This document shows positions 8,802 through 18,288 of a stretch of 61,674 bases of DNA, piece after piece. Made by a program: the position numbers and the translations under genes. The notes beneath the pieces are model-generated. The model did not search any database, was not told the origin of the DNA, and saw only the letters and a list, made by a program, of their open reading frames with translations. How positions within the stretch are numbered: the stretch's first letter is position 1; the number at the start of each line of letters is the position of its first letter. This DNA is from Rickettsiales bacterium (GTDB lineage Bacteria; Pseudomonadota; Alphaproteobacteria; Rickettsiales; UBA1997), in contig CANEVP010000006.1 in NCBI GenBank assembly GCA_947442475.1, forward strand, positions 1 through 61,674, given 5' to 3'.

Positions 8802-10037
8802 ATTTTCTACCGTCACTCGCAAATCAGGAACTGAGGTGCATTCAAAATCACGACCGATATTGAGTCCGCCCAGTAACTGAATTTGTGGGTGATTTGACTC
8901 AACTAAAAGCAGATCTTTTTTGAGCAAATTAGCCGCCAACATCTGAGCAAAAAGCGGATATTTCTCAGCTTTAAATTCAAAACCCAAGCAGTTCACCACA
9001 AGATCGCAGGTGATTTTCTCTTCCTTAGTTTCTACCAAGATTTTTCCATTTTCTTCGCTGATTTTTTTGACACCTTTTTTGCGAATTTCAATTTGTTCGC
9101 CCTCAATCATTTGCTCGATTAATTCTACTGACGAAATAGGCGCGCGATGACGAAAAATATTCCAGTAAGGCGAAAGGCGCAGAAATAATTTTTTGTTTTT
9201 CTGATCAAAATTTTGCCACAGCAAAGTTGTGATTGAGCGAATAGAATCAAATACATGGCGCAAATCAAATTGTGGATTTTGGTGCAAGAAATTTCTGATT
9301 TTTAAGCACAAAAAAAGCACGCCACTTTTGGCGTCAGAGGCAGAAATAAAATTCACACTTGGCTGAATTTGTGCGAAATGTTTTTTAGGAAAATTGCCGC
9401 GACGCGAAATCACAAAAATTTTTCCGGCGAAGTTTTTGTTTTTCAAACCAACGATCACGTCAACAGCGGTAAGGCCCGAACCGATTAGGCAAATTGTTTC
9501 GTTGCTAAATTTTTGCTCGTGAAATTGATGTGAATTTTTACCCCACAATTTTTCTACCGCTTGCGAGGGTGCGTCAAGAGCGCTTTGTGCAAAACTAGTT
9601 GCGAGCAAAACTCGATCGGCAGTAAATTTTTGGTTAATGACAAAGTTTTTTTCAATTGAAGTTACTTCCTCATTAATGAACTCAAACTCAACGCCATTCT
9701 TCTTGGCATCCACAAAAGCTTGCTTGGTTAACTCATCCAAATACTCGCCGTAAATTCGTCTTGGGGCGAAACCGTTTTCACCAATCTCAGACCAAATTTG
9801 CGGATATTTCTTTTGCAAAAACTCACAAAAATTTCGCGGCGCATCCGAAAAAGCGCTCATTTTTATTGCCGCAACATTCAAAATGTAGTAAGGCGAAAAG
9901 CTTGTAAATGCAGCGCCGAGAGTATCAGGTCCGTTTTTTTCAAAAATCAGAATTTTAGTTTTTTCAGCTTTTTTTACCAAATGCAAAAAAGCCAAACGTC
10001 CACAAAAACCAAATCCAATAATCGCAGTAATTTTCAT
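8793..10037 (-). CDS. FAD/NAD(P)-binding oxidoreductase
   Basis: The 414-residue product starts with a Rossmann dinucleotide motif (IIGFGFCG) and continues with YYILNVAAIKMS and RRIYGEYLDEL, typical of the NAD_binding_9 group of FAD/NAD(P)-binding proteins. A second nucleotide motif follows (ICLIGSGLTAVDV, about residue 185), and VVNCLGFE near residue 350 is a GD-like segment. Substrate is unknown. It overlaps the upstream DUF6356 gene by 4 bp (ATGA), so the two are probably cotranslated, and its end overlaps the convergent giant gene by 9 bp. Confidence 0.8.
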   Translation of the reverse strand: MKITAIIGFGFCGRLAFLHLVKKAEKTKILIFEKNGPDTLGAAFTSFSPYYILNVAAIKMSAFSDAPRNFCEFLQKKYPQIWSEIGENGFAPRRIYGEYLDELTKQAFVDAKKNGVEFEFINEEVTSIEKNFVINQKFTADRVLLATSFAQSALDAPSQAVEKLWGKNSHQFHEQKFSNETICLIGSGLTAVDVIVGLKNKNFAGKIFVISRRGNFPKKHFAQIQPSVNFISASDAKSGVLFLCLKIRNFLHQNPQFDLRHVFDSIRSITTLLWQNFDQKNKKLFLRLSPYWNIFRHRAPISSVELIEQMIEGEQIEIRKKGVKKISEENGKILVETKEEKITCDLVVNCLGFEFKAEKYPLFAQMLAANLLKKDLLLVESNHPQIQLLGGLNIGRDFECTSVPDLRVTVENLL

Positions 10038-10294
10038 TGGGATTGAGATTCCTCAGCAGCTCTTTTAAGGCGTCGTTCCAACAACATCGCGGTTCTTTTT
10101 TGCATCACTTCGTTAATTTTTTTAACATGCTTGCTGGCATTAATCATGAAAATGAACGGAAAAATTGAGTGCAAAAAAAGAATCGAACTAGCCAGCAAAA
10201 GCCATAAAGACGTGACAAAGGCGAATAAAAAATGTTCAAGGTAGCCTTCGCCGGTTTCAACTAAATGGTTATTAAAGAAGTTAGTTTTTTGCAT
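10034..10294 (-). CDS. DUF6356 family small membrane protein
   Basis: An 86-residue protein with FNNHLVETGEGYLEHFLFA at the start, then two hydrophobic segments (about 24-40 and 43-54) and a basic helical tail. The FN(D/N)HP..GE.Y.EH pattern followed by a hydrophobic pair is that of DUF6356, an alphaproteobacterial family of unknown function. The 4-bp overlap with the FAD enzyme gene and the 19-bp gap behind rsh suggest an rsh-DUF6356-oxidoreductase operon. Confidence 0.75.
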   Translation of the reverse strand: MQKTNFFNNHLVETGEGYLEHFLFAFVTSLWLLLASSILFLHSIFPFIFMINASKHVKKINEVMQKRTAMLLERRLKRAAEESQSQ

Positions 10295-10313
10295 GTTTAA
10301 ATTTTTTTAAAGG

Positions 10314-12473
10314 TTAGCCGGCAATGCGCTCAACTTCGACAATCTTTTTTGAAATGCGCAAGGTCGATAAAATTTCTTCCAAATGGTCAACGCTCTTTAC
10401 GTCGATATCAATCAACAGTTCAAAATATTCGGAGAGGCGGTTGGTAATTTTAATACTGGTAATGTTAACTTTTTTCTTTGCGATGATGCTGCTTACGTCA
10501 GCCAAGCTTCCCGATCTATTTTCAACCATCACTCTGACTCTGCTAGCATACATTTCATCGCCAATTTCTTCGTCGCTTTTCCAACATACATCCAAAACTC
10601 TTTGCGGCGTTAAAACCAAATTTTTTAAATTTTTGCAGGTTTGATTGTGAATCGTCACGCCAGTTCCGGTATTGATGATTCCAACGATCGGATCTCCCGG
10701 AATTGGGTTGCAGCACCCCGCGTAATGCATTGCCATGCCAAAAACTAAACCTTCAATTGGCAGCGAGTGGCTCGATTTATTTTTTGATTCGTGATGTGGT
10801 TTTAAAAATTTTTCTTTGGCAATTTCTTCTTTAAATTCTGGATAAATTACTTTGAGAATTTCTTGGCGCGAAATCACACCTTCAGCCACTTTAAAGCATA
10901 AATCGCCGACAGTTTTTTTGTGAAAATTGTTCAGGCATTTTTCCAAAAGTTTTTCGCTTAATTTTAAATCTTTTGAGGCGAAAAATTTATTTAAAATGAC
11001 GCGACCAAGTGAGCTGTATTCTTCAAATTTTTCACTGCGAATAAAGGCTTTGATTGCCGAACGCGCTTTGGAAGTGGTGACAAATTGCAGCCAATTGTGT
11101 GAAGGCTTGGCATTTTTTGCCGTAATGATTTCAACCTGATCGCCATTTTCGAGTTTTTGCCGCAGCGGTGAAATGGCGCCATTAATTTTTGCCGAAACAC
11201 AGCTATTTCCAACGCCTGAGTGCACCTCGTAAGCAAAATCAATCACGGTTGAACCAAAGGGCAGGTTGAAAATGTCGCCATTTGGTGTGAAGCAAAAGAC
11301 TTTGTCTTGATGCATTTGCAGCTTGTGATTCTTCAAAACTTCCGAAGCGTTTTCAGAGGTTTCAAAAAGATGCAGCAAGTCGCGGATCCAGCGATATTGT
11401 TCGTTTTCAGCGTTAGTCTTGGAAGAAATTTTAGTGAGATTTTCTTTGTAGCGCCAATGTGCTGCAACTCCTAGGTTGGAGAGTTCGTGCATTCTTTGAT
11501 CACGAATCTGAATTTCGATTTTCTTATTAAACGGCCCTAAAATTGTCAGATGCAGCGATTGGTAACCGTTTTCTTTTGGCGTGCTAATGTAGTCTTTGAA
11601 AGTGCCAGGTATCATGTTGTAGTAAGAATTAATCGCACCGAGAATTCGGTAACATTCGCCCACATCTTTGCCAACAATGCGAAACGCCATGATGTCGTGC
11701 ATGTTGTGAAAGCCGATATTTTGATCGCGCATTTTGCGCCAGATTGAATAAGGCTTTTTTTCGCGTCCCGAAACTTCGCATTCGATTTTTTCCAAATCTA
11801 AAATGTGTTTGAGGTCTTCAAGAATTTTCTCGATGAGATTTTTATTTTTTTCGCGCAGCTCATTAATGTGAGAGATGATCTGATTGCGCGCTTCTGCATC
11901 AATAATTTCAAAACACAAATCTTCCATTTCATCTTTGATTTTACTAAGACCAATGCGACCCGCAAGTGGTGCGTAAATATCTAGGCTTTCTTGTGCTTTG
12001 TTAATTTTTTTTTCGCGGGATGGCACGTAAAAAAGCGTGCGCATGTTGTGCAGGCGGTCGGCAAGCTTGACGATTAAGACGCGGATGTCTTGCGACATTG
12101 CCAAAGCTAATTTGCGGAAATTTTCTGCAACTCTTTCACTGGAGGGCGCGGAATGAATTTTGCCTAGCTTGGTCACGCCATCGACCAAATTTACCACTTC
12201 TTCACCAAAATCTTTTTCGATTTCTTCAAGAGTTACCTCGGTGTCTTCAACAACATCATGCAGCAAAGCCGTGATGATTGAGGCTTGGTCGAGTTTGAGA
12301 TCGATTAAAATTTCAGCAACAGCCAGAGGATGAGAAAAATAAGGATCGCCCGAATGGCGCTTTTGATTGCCGTGTGAGGCTTTGGAAAAAAGGTAGGCCT
12401 TTTGGATCAGTTGTTCATTTAGGTCTGGATGGTAAGTGCGGATTTTGGCGATTAATTCGGAAGGTGAGATCAT
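10314..12473 (-). CDS. spoT: Bifunctional (p)ppGpp synthetase/hydrolase (Rsh)
   Basis: A full-length 719-residue RelA/SpoT homologue that makes and degrades (p)ppGpp. Domains in order: HD hydrolase (about 25-180, with RHSGDPYFSHP and ALLHDVVEDT), synthetase (about 230-350, with REKKPYSIWRKM and YQSLHLTI), TGS (about 390-450, TPNGDIFNLPFGSTVIDFA), a conserved CCNPIPGD zinc-finger-like block, and a C-terminal ACT domain (about 640-715). Both catalytic halves look intact. Many Rickettsia carry only fragments of this gene, so an intact copy is informative about lifestyle. It heads a minus-strand group with the DUF6356 gene 19 bp downstream. Confidence 0.95.
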   Translation of the reverse strand: MISPSELIAKIRTYHPDLNEQLIQKAYLFSKASHGNQKRHSGDPYFSHPLAVAEILIDLKLDQASIITALLHDVVEDTEVTLEEIEKDFGEEVVNLVDGVTKLGKIHSAPSSERVAENFRKLALAMSQDIRVLIVKLADRLHNMRTLFYVPSREKKINKAQESLDIYAPLAGRIGLSKIKDEMEDLCFEIIDAEARNQIISHINELREKNKNLIEKILEDLKHILDLEKIECEVSGREKKPYSIWRKMRDQNIGFHNMHDIMAFRIVGKDVGECYRILGAINSYYNMIPGTFKDYISTPKENGYQSLHLTILGPFNKKIEIQIRDQRMHELSNLGVAAHWRYKENLTKISSKTNAENEQYRWIRDLLHLFETSENASEVLKNHKLQMHQDKVFCFTPNGDIFNLPFGSTVIDFAYEVHSGVGNSCVSAKINGAISPLRQKLENGDQVEIITAKNAKPSHNWLQFVTTSKARSAIKAFIRSEKFEEYSSLGRVILNKFFASKDLKLSEKLLEKCLNNFHKKTVGDLCFKVAEGVISRQEILKVIYPEFKEEIAKEKFLKPHHESKNKSSHSLPIEGLVFGMAMHYAGCCNPIPGDPIVGIINTGTGVTIHNQTCKNLKNLVLTPQRVLDVCWKSDEEIGDEMYASRVRVMVENRSGSLADVSSIIAKKKVNITSIKITNRLSEYFELLIDIDVKSVDHLEEILSTLRISKKIVEVERIAG

Positions 12474-12495
12474 TTAAAATCAGGCTATTTTTTGA

Positions 12496-12519
12496 ATTCC
12501 TGCCGCCGGCGGCAGGAAT
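12496..12519. repeat. 24-bp perfect GC-rich palindrome
   Basis: ATTCCTGCCGCC is followed immediately by its exact reverse complement. It lies between aroA and rsh, 23 bases upstream of the rsh start. The GC-rich core stands out against the AT-rich flanks, consistent with a mobile palindromic repeat or a processing/termination hairpin for the aroA transcript. Confidence 0.8.
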
Positions 12520-12620
12520 GTTGGGAATTTTAAGAATCCTTTAAAATCGCGGGTTGGTGAGGTGTGGTTTGCGAAAAATTAGGTTTTGAAAATCATTTTC
12601 CGATCACTCTTAATCACATT

Positions 12621-12704
12621 CTTAGTCATGCTGAGCCTGTCGAAGCATGATTCTGGGCACCATCGTGCCACGAATCATGCTTCGACAGGCTCAGCATGAC
12701 TAAG
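12621..12704. repeat. REP-like inverted repeat, 33-bp arms
   Basis: The left arm (12621-12653) and right arm (12672-12704) are exact inverted copies around an 18-base loop that itself can pair (GCAC/GTGC). The arm core CTGAGCCTGTCGAAGCATG resembles a palindromic repeat met in many bacterial genomes. Location between aroA (ends 12726) and rsh suggests it also works as terminator or mRNA stabiliser. Remaining bases of 12474-12725 hold no gene. Confidence 0.85.
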
Positions 12705-12725
12705 TAGAAGGTTAGCGAAAAAGAG

Positions 12726-14054
12726 CTAAACCCCTTCAAACCCCGAACCAAAATCTTTAAAAATTTTCTCAAAATTCGGAAAGCTTGTCGCAATCATTGA
12801 AGCGTCATCAATTTCAGTGCCTCTCTCCATCATCAAGCCCATGACCAAAAACGACATTGCAATTCGGTGATCCATTGCGGTTGAAATTTTTATCGCGTTT
12901 TTTTGTTGTTTGACGCCGCCTACAACTTCTAAAAAGTCGTCACCCATTTTGGCGCTAACGCCGCAAGCCTCAAGGTTTTGGGCAATCATCAAAAGACGAT
13001 TACTTTCTTTAAATTTCAATTCAGCAAGGCCGTTCATTTTGGTGGTGCCTTGCGCGTTTGCTGCGGCCACTGCCAAAATCGGATATTCGTCAATCATGCT
13101 TGAAGCGCGATGTGCCGGCACCTCAACACCTTTGAGGTCGCTTGATTCGACCAAAATATCAGCAACTTTTTCGCCGCTAATTTCGCGCTCGTTAACTAAT
13201 TCGATTTTACCGCCCATTTCGCGCAAAGTAACAACCACGCCATCGCGCAAAGGATTAACGCCGACATTTTTAATTTTGATTTTGGAATTTTTTACCAAAA
13301 GCGCCGCAACAATCAAAAAAGCTGCGGATGAAATGTCGCCCGGAACTTCAAAATTTTTGGCGTCAAATTCTTGCAAGCCCGAGTAAGAAATTTTGGTGCC
13401 ATTTTCAAAATTGTCGCAGGCGATTTTTAAGCCCAAATAACGCATCATGATTTCAGTGTGGTCGCGGCATTTTTCTAGCTCAATAATTGTGGTAGTGCCA
13501 CGGGTCACAAGACTGGCAAGTAAGATGCAGCTTTTGACTTGGGCGGAAGCCATTTTCATTTTATACTCAATTGGCAAAGGATCTTTGGCACCAATAACGG
13601 CAAAAGGCATCAAGCCGCCTTGGCGAGAAATAATTTGAGCGCCGAATTGTTTGATTGGCTCCAAAACGCGATTCATTGGGCGTTTGCGTAGTGAGGCATC
13701 ACCTGTAAAAAATGAGGTGAAATTGTAAGGAGTAACAAGACCCGCCATCAAGCGCGCTGCGGTGCCAGAATTGCCCATGTCGAGAAAGTCAGTTGGCTCG
13801 CATAATCCGCCAACGCCAGAGCCATTAACCATCCAATGGTCAGAATTTTTTTCAATTGCCACGCCCATTAAACGCAGAGCGGCGGCGGTTTTTAAAACAT
13901 CTTCGCCTTCGAGAAGGCCAGTGATTTTACTTTTGCCGTGGGCAAGGGCGGCAAAAATTAGCGCGCGGTGTGAAATTGATTTGTCGCCAGCAACCGAGAT
14001 TTCGCCTTTTAGAGCGACATCTTTTTTGCGCGAGAGCAGAGGTTTTGAAATCAT
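12726..14054 (-). CDS. aroA: 3-phosphoshikimate 1-carboxyvinyltransferase (EPSP synthase)
   Basis: Transfers enolpyruvate from PEP to shikimate-3-phosphate, the sixth step of chorismate synthesis. The 442-residue protein shows AGDKSISHRALIFAALA near residue 25, GLLEGEDVLKTAAAL, the PEP-loop LDMGNSGTAARLMAGLV (about 92-108), RPMNRVLEPIKQFGA and DEYPILAVAAA. The sequence is closer to the class II (CP4-like) branch common in alphaproteobacteria, though the PEP loop keeps Gly after GNS. Its ATG shares an A with the TAA of nuoN, so it is translationally coupled to the respiratory genes. Two palindromic repeats follow. Confidence 0.95.
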   Translation of the reverse strand: MISKPLLSRKKDVALKGEISVAGDKSISHRALIFAALAHGKSKITGLLEGEDVLKTAAALRLMGVAIEKNSDHWMVNGSGVGGLCEPTDFLDMGNSGTAARLMAGLVTPYNFTSFFTGDASLRKRPMNRVLEPIKQFGAQIISRQGGLMPFAVIGAKDPLPIEYKMKMASAQVKSCILLASLVTRGTTTIIELEKCRDHTEIMMRYLGLKIACDNFENGTKISYSGLQEFDAKNFEVPGDISSAAFLIVAALLVKNSKIKIKNVGVNPLRDGVVVTLREMGGKIELVNEREISGEKVADILVESSDLKGVEVPAHRASSMIDEYPILAVAAANAQGTTKMNGLAELKFKESNRLLMIAQNLEACGVSAKMGDDFLEVVGGVKQQKNAIKISTAMDHRIAMSFLVMGLMMERGTEIDDASMIATSFPNFEKIFKDFGSGFEGV

Positions 14055-15517
14055 TACAGTCCTGCAAAATTGGCGATTGAATTTGTGATTGCGTCGATGA
14101 AGAAAATGAAAAGTAAGTTGAAAAGTGCGGTAACGAAAATGATTACTTTGATGTTGGTGGTTTGATCGAGTTCCATTACTTTTTGCGGCTCATCAAAATA
14201 CATGATTTTGACGATTCGTAAATAGTAGTAAGCAGAAACCACGCTAAACAAAACTGCTAAAATTGCTGCCGCTAAATGGCCTTGAGATAGTATGGCAGTA
14301 AGGATGAAGAATTTAGAGAAGAATCCGGCTAGAGGCGGAATTCCGGCAGTTGAAAACATCAAAGCGGCTAGTGAAAAAGCCATGAATGGGTTGGTTTTTG
14401 AAAGTCCGGCAAGGGAAGAAATTTCAAAAATTTTGTCGTTTTCAGCATCGCTTTCTTTATCAGTGGTGGCACTGGTAACTAGGTTTAAGAAGCCAAAAGA
14501 ACCAATCGAAATCACTGCGTAAATTACCATGTAAAGAATACAGGCGGTGAATCCATCTTTGCTCAAAACAGACATGCCAAGCAAGACGAAGCCGACGTGG
14601 CCAATTGAGCTGTAGGCTAAAAGTCTTTTAAAACTTTTTTGAAAAATTGCACCAAAACTGCCAACCGCCAAAGAAAGAATGGCTGAGAAAATAAAGATTT
14701 TTTCAATGCCGTGCCAGCCGATGATGAGCGCGTAAAATAAGCGCAACAAAGCCATTACTGCGGTGAATTTGGCGACAGTAGCAAAGAAGGTGGTCGAGAT
14801 TGTGGCTGAACCTTCGTAAACATCAGGGCTCCACATGTGAAACGGTGCAGCGGCGATTTTGAAAAACATCGCGGTGATTACTAAAACGAAACCAAACATT
14901 ACGCCAACCGGAATTTGCGGAGCGACATTTGGTTTGTGGTAAAGCTCCATCAAAGCGCTGAAATTAGTGGTACCAGAAAAGCCGTAAATTAGTGAAATGC
15001 CAAAAAGCAAAATGCCTGAAGCCAAGCAGCCCAGAATAAAATATTTCATCCCAGCTTCAGAAGATTTTGCTGAGTCGCGATTTAGTGCAGCAAGAAGGTA
15101 AAGTGAAAGTGCTTGTAGCTCTAAGCCTAAATAGAAAACCAAAAAGTCATTTGCTGAAACCAAAATCATGCCGCCCGATGTTGCAATCATCAAAAGCGCT
15201 AAAAATTCAGCGCTGATTTTTGGAAAACTACTGACGAATTTAAATGAAAATAAAACTACCACAGCAAGCAGGGCAACAGTGACCGCTTTGACAAAGGAGG
15301 TGAAGGAATTTGAGGCGAACATTTTACTGAAAGTGATGTCGGCAATGGTGAAATTTTTAAGCACGAAGAAAAGGGCGACAGCGCAAAATAAAAGCGAGAG
15401 CAGGTGTGAGATGTAGAAAAAATCTTTTACTTTTTTAGCGAAGAAAACATCTGACATTAAGATGATTAAGGCCCCGAGGAATAAAGTGATTTCTGGAGAG
15501 ATTAGAGTGAGGTTCAT
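14054..15517 (-). CDS. nuoN: NADH-quinone oxidoreductase subunit N
   Basis: A 487-residue integral membrane subunit of complex I, one of the antiporter-like proton channels. Multiple hydrophobic helices are obvious; conserved blocks include FLVFYLGLELQALSLYLL, GMKYFILGCLASGILLFG, APFHMWSPDVYEGS and RLLAYSSIGHVGF. It follows nuoM after a 70-bp gap containing a REP-like hairpin and is coupled to aroA by TAATG overlap. The rest of the nuo cluster is not in the window. Confidence 0.95.
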   Translation of the reverse strand: MNLTLISPEITLFLGALIILMSDVFFAKKVKDFFYISHLLSLLFCAVALFFVLKNFTIADITFSKMFASNSFTSFVKAVTVALLAVVVLFSFKFVSSFPKISAEFLALLMIATSGGMILVSANDFLVFYLGLELQALSLYLLAALNRDSAKSSEAGMKYFILGCLASGILLFGISLIYGFSGTTNFSALMELYHKPNVAPQIPVGVMFGFVLVITAMFFKIAAAPFHMWSPDVYEGSATISTTFFATVAKFTAVMALLRLFYALIIGWHGIEKIFIFSAILSLAVGSFGAIFQKSFKRLLAYSSIGHVGFVLLGMSVLSKDGFTACILYMVIYAVISIGSFGFLNLVTSATTDKESDAENDKIFEISSLAGLSKTNPFMAFSLAALMFSTAGIPPLAGFFSKFFILTAILSQGHLAAAILAVLFSVVSAYYYLRIVKIMYFDEPQKVMELDQTTNIKVIIFVTALFNLLFIFFIDAITNSIANFAGL

Positions 15518-15540
15518 GGTAAAATATTAATTAAACAGTT

Positions 15541-15575
15541 CGTCATCCTTGGGTTCTTAGAGCTCAAGGATGACG
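15541..15575. repeat. REP-like hairpin between nuoM and nuoN
   Basis: CGTCATCCTTG and its complement CAAGGATGACG form an 11-bp stem, extended by G-T and G-C pairs around TTCTTAGAG. The CGTCATCC...GGATGACG design matches a palindrome widespread in alphaproteobacterial genomes. It may modulate the NuoM:NuoN ratio. Confidence 0.75.
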
Positions 15576-15587
15576 GGTGTGATTATT

Positions 15588-17057
15588 TTAAGAAAAAACT
15601 TTAAGCAAATTGCTAACCGGCAGAGTGAAAAAGCTCAAAACCAGATTTGGTAAAACGCCAAGCAGAATTACAAAAAAAGCCATTAGGCCAAGTGAAATAA
15701 ATTCAACTTTTCCCAGATCAGAAACTTCATCAACATGGTGATTGGTGATTTCGCTAAACCAAACACGTTTGTAGAGCCAAAGCATGTAGCAAGCGCCAAG
15801 AATCACTCCAATTGTTGCAAAAATTGCCGCAGCTTTGTTGGCTTTGAAAGTGCCGAGAATGCTTAAAAATTCTCCAACGAAGCCACTAGTTCCAGGTAAT
15901 CCAACTGAAGCCATGGTGAAAATCATCGCAAGCATGGCGAAGTTGGGCATTTTAGTTGCGATGCCGCCGAGGTCAGCGATTTGCTTGGTGTGAAGACGAT
16001 CGTAAATTGAGCCAACGCACATGAAAAGTGCCGCAGAAACAATCCCGTGGCTAATCATTTGCATGATGGCGCCGTCAATGCCTTGGCGGGTGAAGCTGAA
16101 AATTCCCATGGTCACGAAACCCATGTGAGCAACGGAGGAGTAGGCAATCATTTTTTTCATGTCTTTTTGCATCAAGGCAACAAGCGAAGCGTAGATGATG
16201 GCGATGACGCTGAGCGTTAAAACCATCGGGGCAAAAAATTGCGAAGCCGCAGGAAAAAACGGCAGCGAGAAGCGGATGAAGCCGTAAGCGCCGAGTTTAA
16301 TTAAGATACCAGCAAGAATAACCGAACCAGCAGTTGGCGCTTGCACGTGGGCGTCGGGCAACCAAGTGTGCACTGGAAACATCGGAACTTTCACAGCGAA
16401 AGAAACAAAGAAAGCCAACCACAACCATTTTTGATATTCGAGCGGAAAGTAGGTTGGAAGGCCCTTGGTCAAAGCTACAACGTCAGTGGTGCCAGTGAAA
16501 ACGAAGATGCAAATGATGGCAATGAGAAAAAGAACTGAACCAAAAAGAGTGTAGAGAAAAAATTTGTAAGCCGCGTAAATTCTGTTTTCGCCGCCCCAAA
16601 TGCCAATTACCAAAAACATTGGAATTAACATCGCTTCGAAAAAGATGTAGAAAAAAACTAGGTCAAGCGCGCAGAAAGAGCCAATTACGAAAGCTTCAAT
16701 AAGTAAGAAAGAAATTACGTATTCTTTAATGCGTTTTTCAATTGATTTGAGGCTAATCGCCAAGCAGATCGGGGTTAAGAAGGTGGTGAGTAAAATCATC
16801 AAAATTGAAATTCCATCAACGCCAACGAAATATTTAATGTCGTAATTAGTTAGAAGTTTGAAGACTTCAGTGAATTGAAAGCCGTCTAAATTTTTGTTGA
16901 AATCACAAAGTAATTTGCAGCTTAAGGCAAAGTTAATGAAGCTGATTGCAAGCCCGTAAGTAAAGTAATTACGACTATTTTTGAAGTTGACAAATAGTAG
17001 CGCAATTACGGCTAAAATAGGCAAAAAAATCAAAGTCGAAAGAATCGGAAAAGGCAT
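15588..17057 (-). CDS. nuoM: NADH-quinone oxidoreductase subunit M
   Basis: A 489-residue antiporter-like complex I subunit with about 14 hydrophobic segments. Diagnostic blocks are VDGISILMILLTTFL, FFEAMLIPMFLVIGIWGG, PMFPVHTWLPDAHVQAPT, KMIAYSSVAHMGFV and GLPGTSGFVGEF. It heads the minus-strand group nuoM-nuoN-aroA; a 150-bp AT-rich gap separates it from the divergent zapE gene and must hold both promoters. Confidence 0.97.
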   Translation of the reverse strand: MPFPILSTLIFLPILAVIALLFVNFKNSRNYFTYGLAISFINFALSCKLLCDFNKNLDGFQFTEVFKLLTNYDIKYFVGVDGISILMILLTTFLTPICLAISLKSIEKRIKEYVISFLLIEAFVIGSFCALDLVFFYIFFEAMLIPMFLVIGIWGGENRIYAAYKFFLYTLFGSVLFLIAIICIFVFTGTTDVVALTKGLPTYFPLEYQKWLWLAFFVSFAVKVPMFPVHTWLPDAHVQAPTAGSVILAGILIKLGAYGFIRFSLPFFPAASQFFAPMVLTLSVIAIIYASLVALMQKDMKKMIAYSSVAHMGFVTMGIFSFTRQGIDGAIMQMISHGIVSAALFMCVGSIYDRLHTKQIADLGGIATKMPNFAMLAMIFTMASVGLPGTSGFVGEFLSILGTFKANKAAAIFATIGVILGACYMLWLYKRVWFSEITNHHVDEVSDLGKVEFISLGLMAFFVILLGVLPNLVLSFFTLPVSNLLKVFS

Positions 17058-17207
17058 GAATTTGTAAGAGATTTTTGTAGGGGAAATTTTGCGCGATTTT
17101 TATTTAGCAAAAAAATTAGAATCAATTGTCAAATCGAGCGAGGTTTGTTTTTATGAATCGCTAAGTTAAAAAATTCGCAACTCTCAAATTTCAACATTAC
17201 TCAAATA

Positions 17208-18251
17208 ATGCTTCTCGACCCTCAACAAATTCTCGTTGAAAAAAAATTACAGCAACTTGCCAAAGAGCTTGAAAATCAAGCGTCCGTTGGTTTTTTTCAA
17301 AAAATTATTTCGCCAAAAAACCAATTAAAAAGTTTGTACATTCATGGCGATGTTGGTCGTGGAAAGTCGATGTTGATGAAAAGTTTTTTTAATTCTCTGA
17401 GTAAAACGCCGAAAGTTTATTTTCACTTTAACGGCTTCATGCGCTTAATTCACGAGGCTTTGCGTGACATTCGCCAAGAAGAGAAAGAATTTAAAGAAGA
17501 GTTGATCGAGGCTTTGAAGAGAGTGGTCGGAAAAAATCATCTGATTTGTTTTGACGAATTTCAGGTGATGGATATTGCGGATGCAATGTTGCTTGCGCGG
17601 ATTTTTTCTTTTTTATTTTCACAAAATATTGTGTCGATTTTTACTTCTAATTCTAAGCCGCTAGAGCTTTACAAAAATGGCTTGCAGCGCGAAGTTTTTT
17701 TAGAATTTGTGGAGAAGGTTTTGCTGCAAAATTGCGAGGTTTTGTATCTCGATTCGCCAATTGATTACCGCAGCAGATACGTTAAAAATTTGACGAAGCG
17801 CTATTTTATTTCGAATCAAAAAAATCGTGACGAGGTAAAAAAAATCATCGAAGCCACGACTGACGGCGCCAAGCTAAAGCCAGCTAAAATCAAGGTTTGG
17901 GGGCGTGAAATTAAAATCAAAAAAACTTACAAGAAAGTTGCTGTTTTTGATTTTGATGATTTGTGTCGGGTTGAATTTGCTGCGGCAGAATATCAGGCGA
18001 TCTGTCAAAATTTTGATCTGATTTTTTTGTTGAAAATTCCACAGCTCCTGCCAGAAGATGCCAATGAAGCAAGGCGCTTCGTGCTTTTCATCGATGAGGT
18101 TTACGAAAAAAAAACTGGCCTCATCGTTTTAGCAAAAACAAAATCTGAAAAAATTTACAAAAGCGGAACTGGCGCTGAGGCTTTTAAGCGCACGGTTTCG
18201 CGGTTAAATGAAATTAAGTCTGACCAATATTGGGCGGCTTTAAGCGAGTAG
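17208..18251 (+). CDS. zapE: AFG1/ZapE-family ATPase
   Basis: A 347-residue P-loop ATPase of the ZapE/AFG1 family, linked in bacteria to cell division and in mitochondria to inner-membrane protein quality control. Walker A is HGDVGRGKSMLM (about residues 46-57), Walker B is HLICFDEFQVMDIADAM, and EKVLLQNCEVLYLDSPIDYR is typical. Length agrees with the family. It is divergent from nuoM, as expected for a protein acting near respiratory membranes, though that link is inference. Confidence 0.93.
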   Translation: MLLDPQQILVEKKLQQLAKELENQASVGFFQKIISPKNQLKSLYIHGDVGRGKSMLMKSFFNSLSKTPKVYFHFNGFMRLIHEALRDIRQEEKEFKEELIEALKRVVGKNHLICFDEFQVMDIADAMLLARIFSFLFSQNIVSIFTSNSKPLELYKNGLQREVFLEFVEKVLLQNCEVLYLDSPIDYRSRYVKNLTKRYFISNQKNRDEVKKIIEATTDGAKLKPAKIKVWGREIKIKKTYKKVAVFDFDDLCRVEFAAAEYQAICQNFDLIFLLKIPQLLPEDANEARRFVLFIDEVYEKKTGLIVLAKTKSEKIYKSGTGAEAFKRTVSRLNEIKSDQYWAALSE

Positions 18252-18288
18252 AAATATTTTTAATTTTTTAAAATAAATTTTTGAATTT

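Noticed and set aside
12910-13638. Long plus-strand ORFs over aroA
   Set aside because: Antisense shadows of a clearly conserved gene, with no family resemblance.
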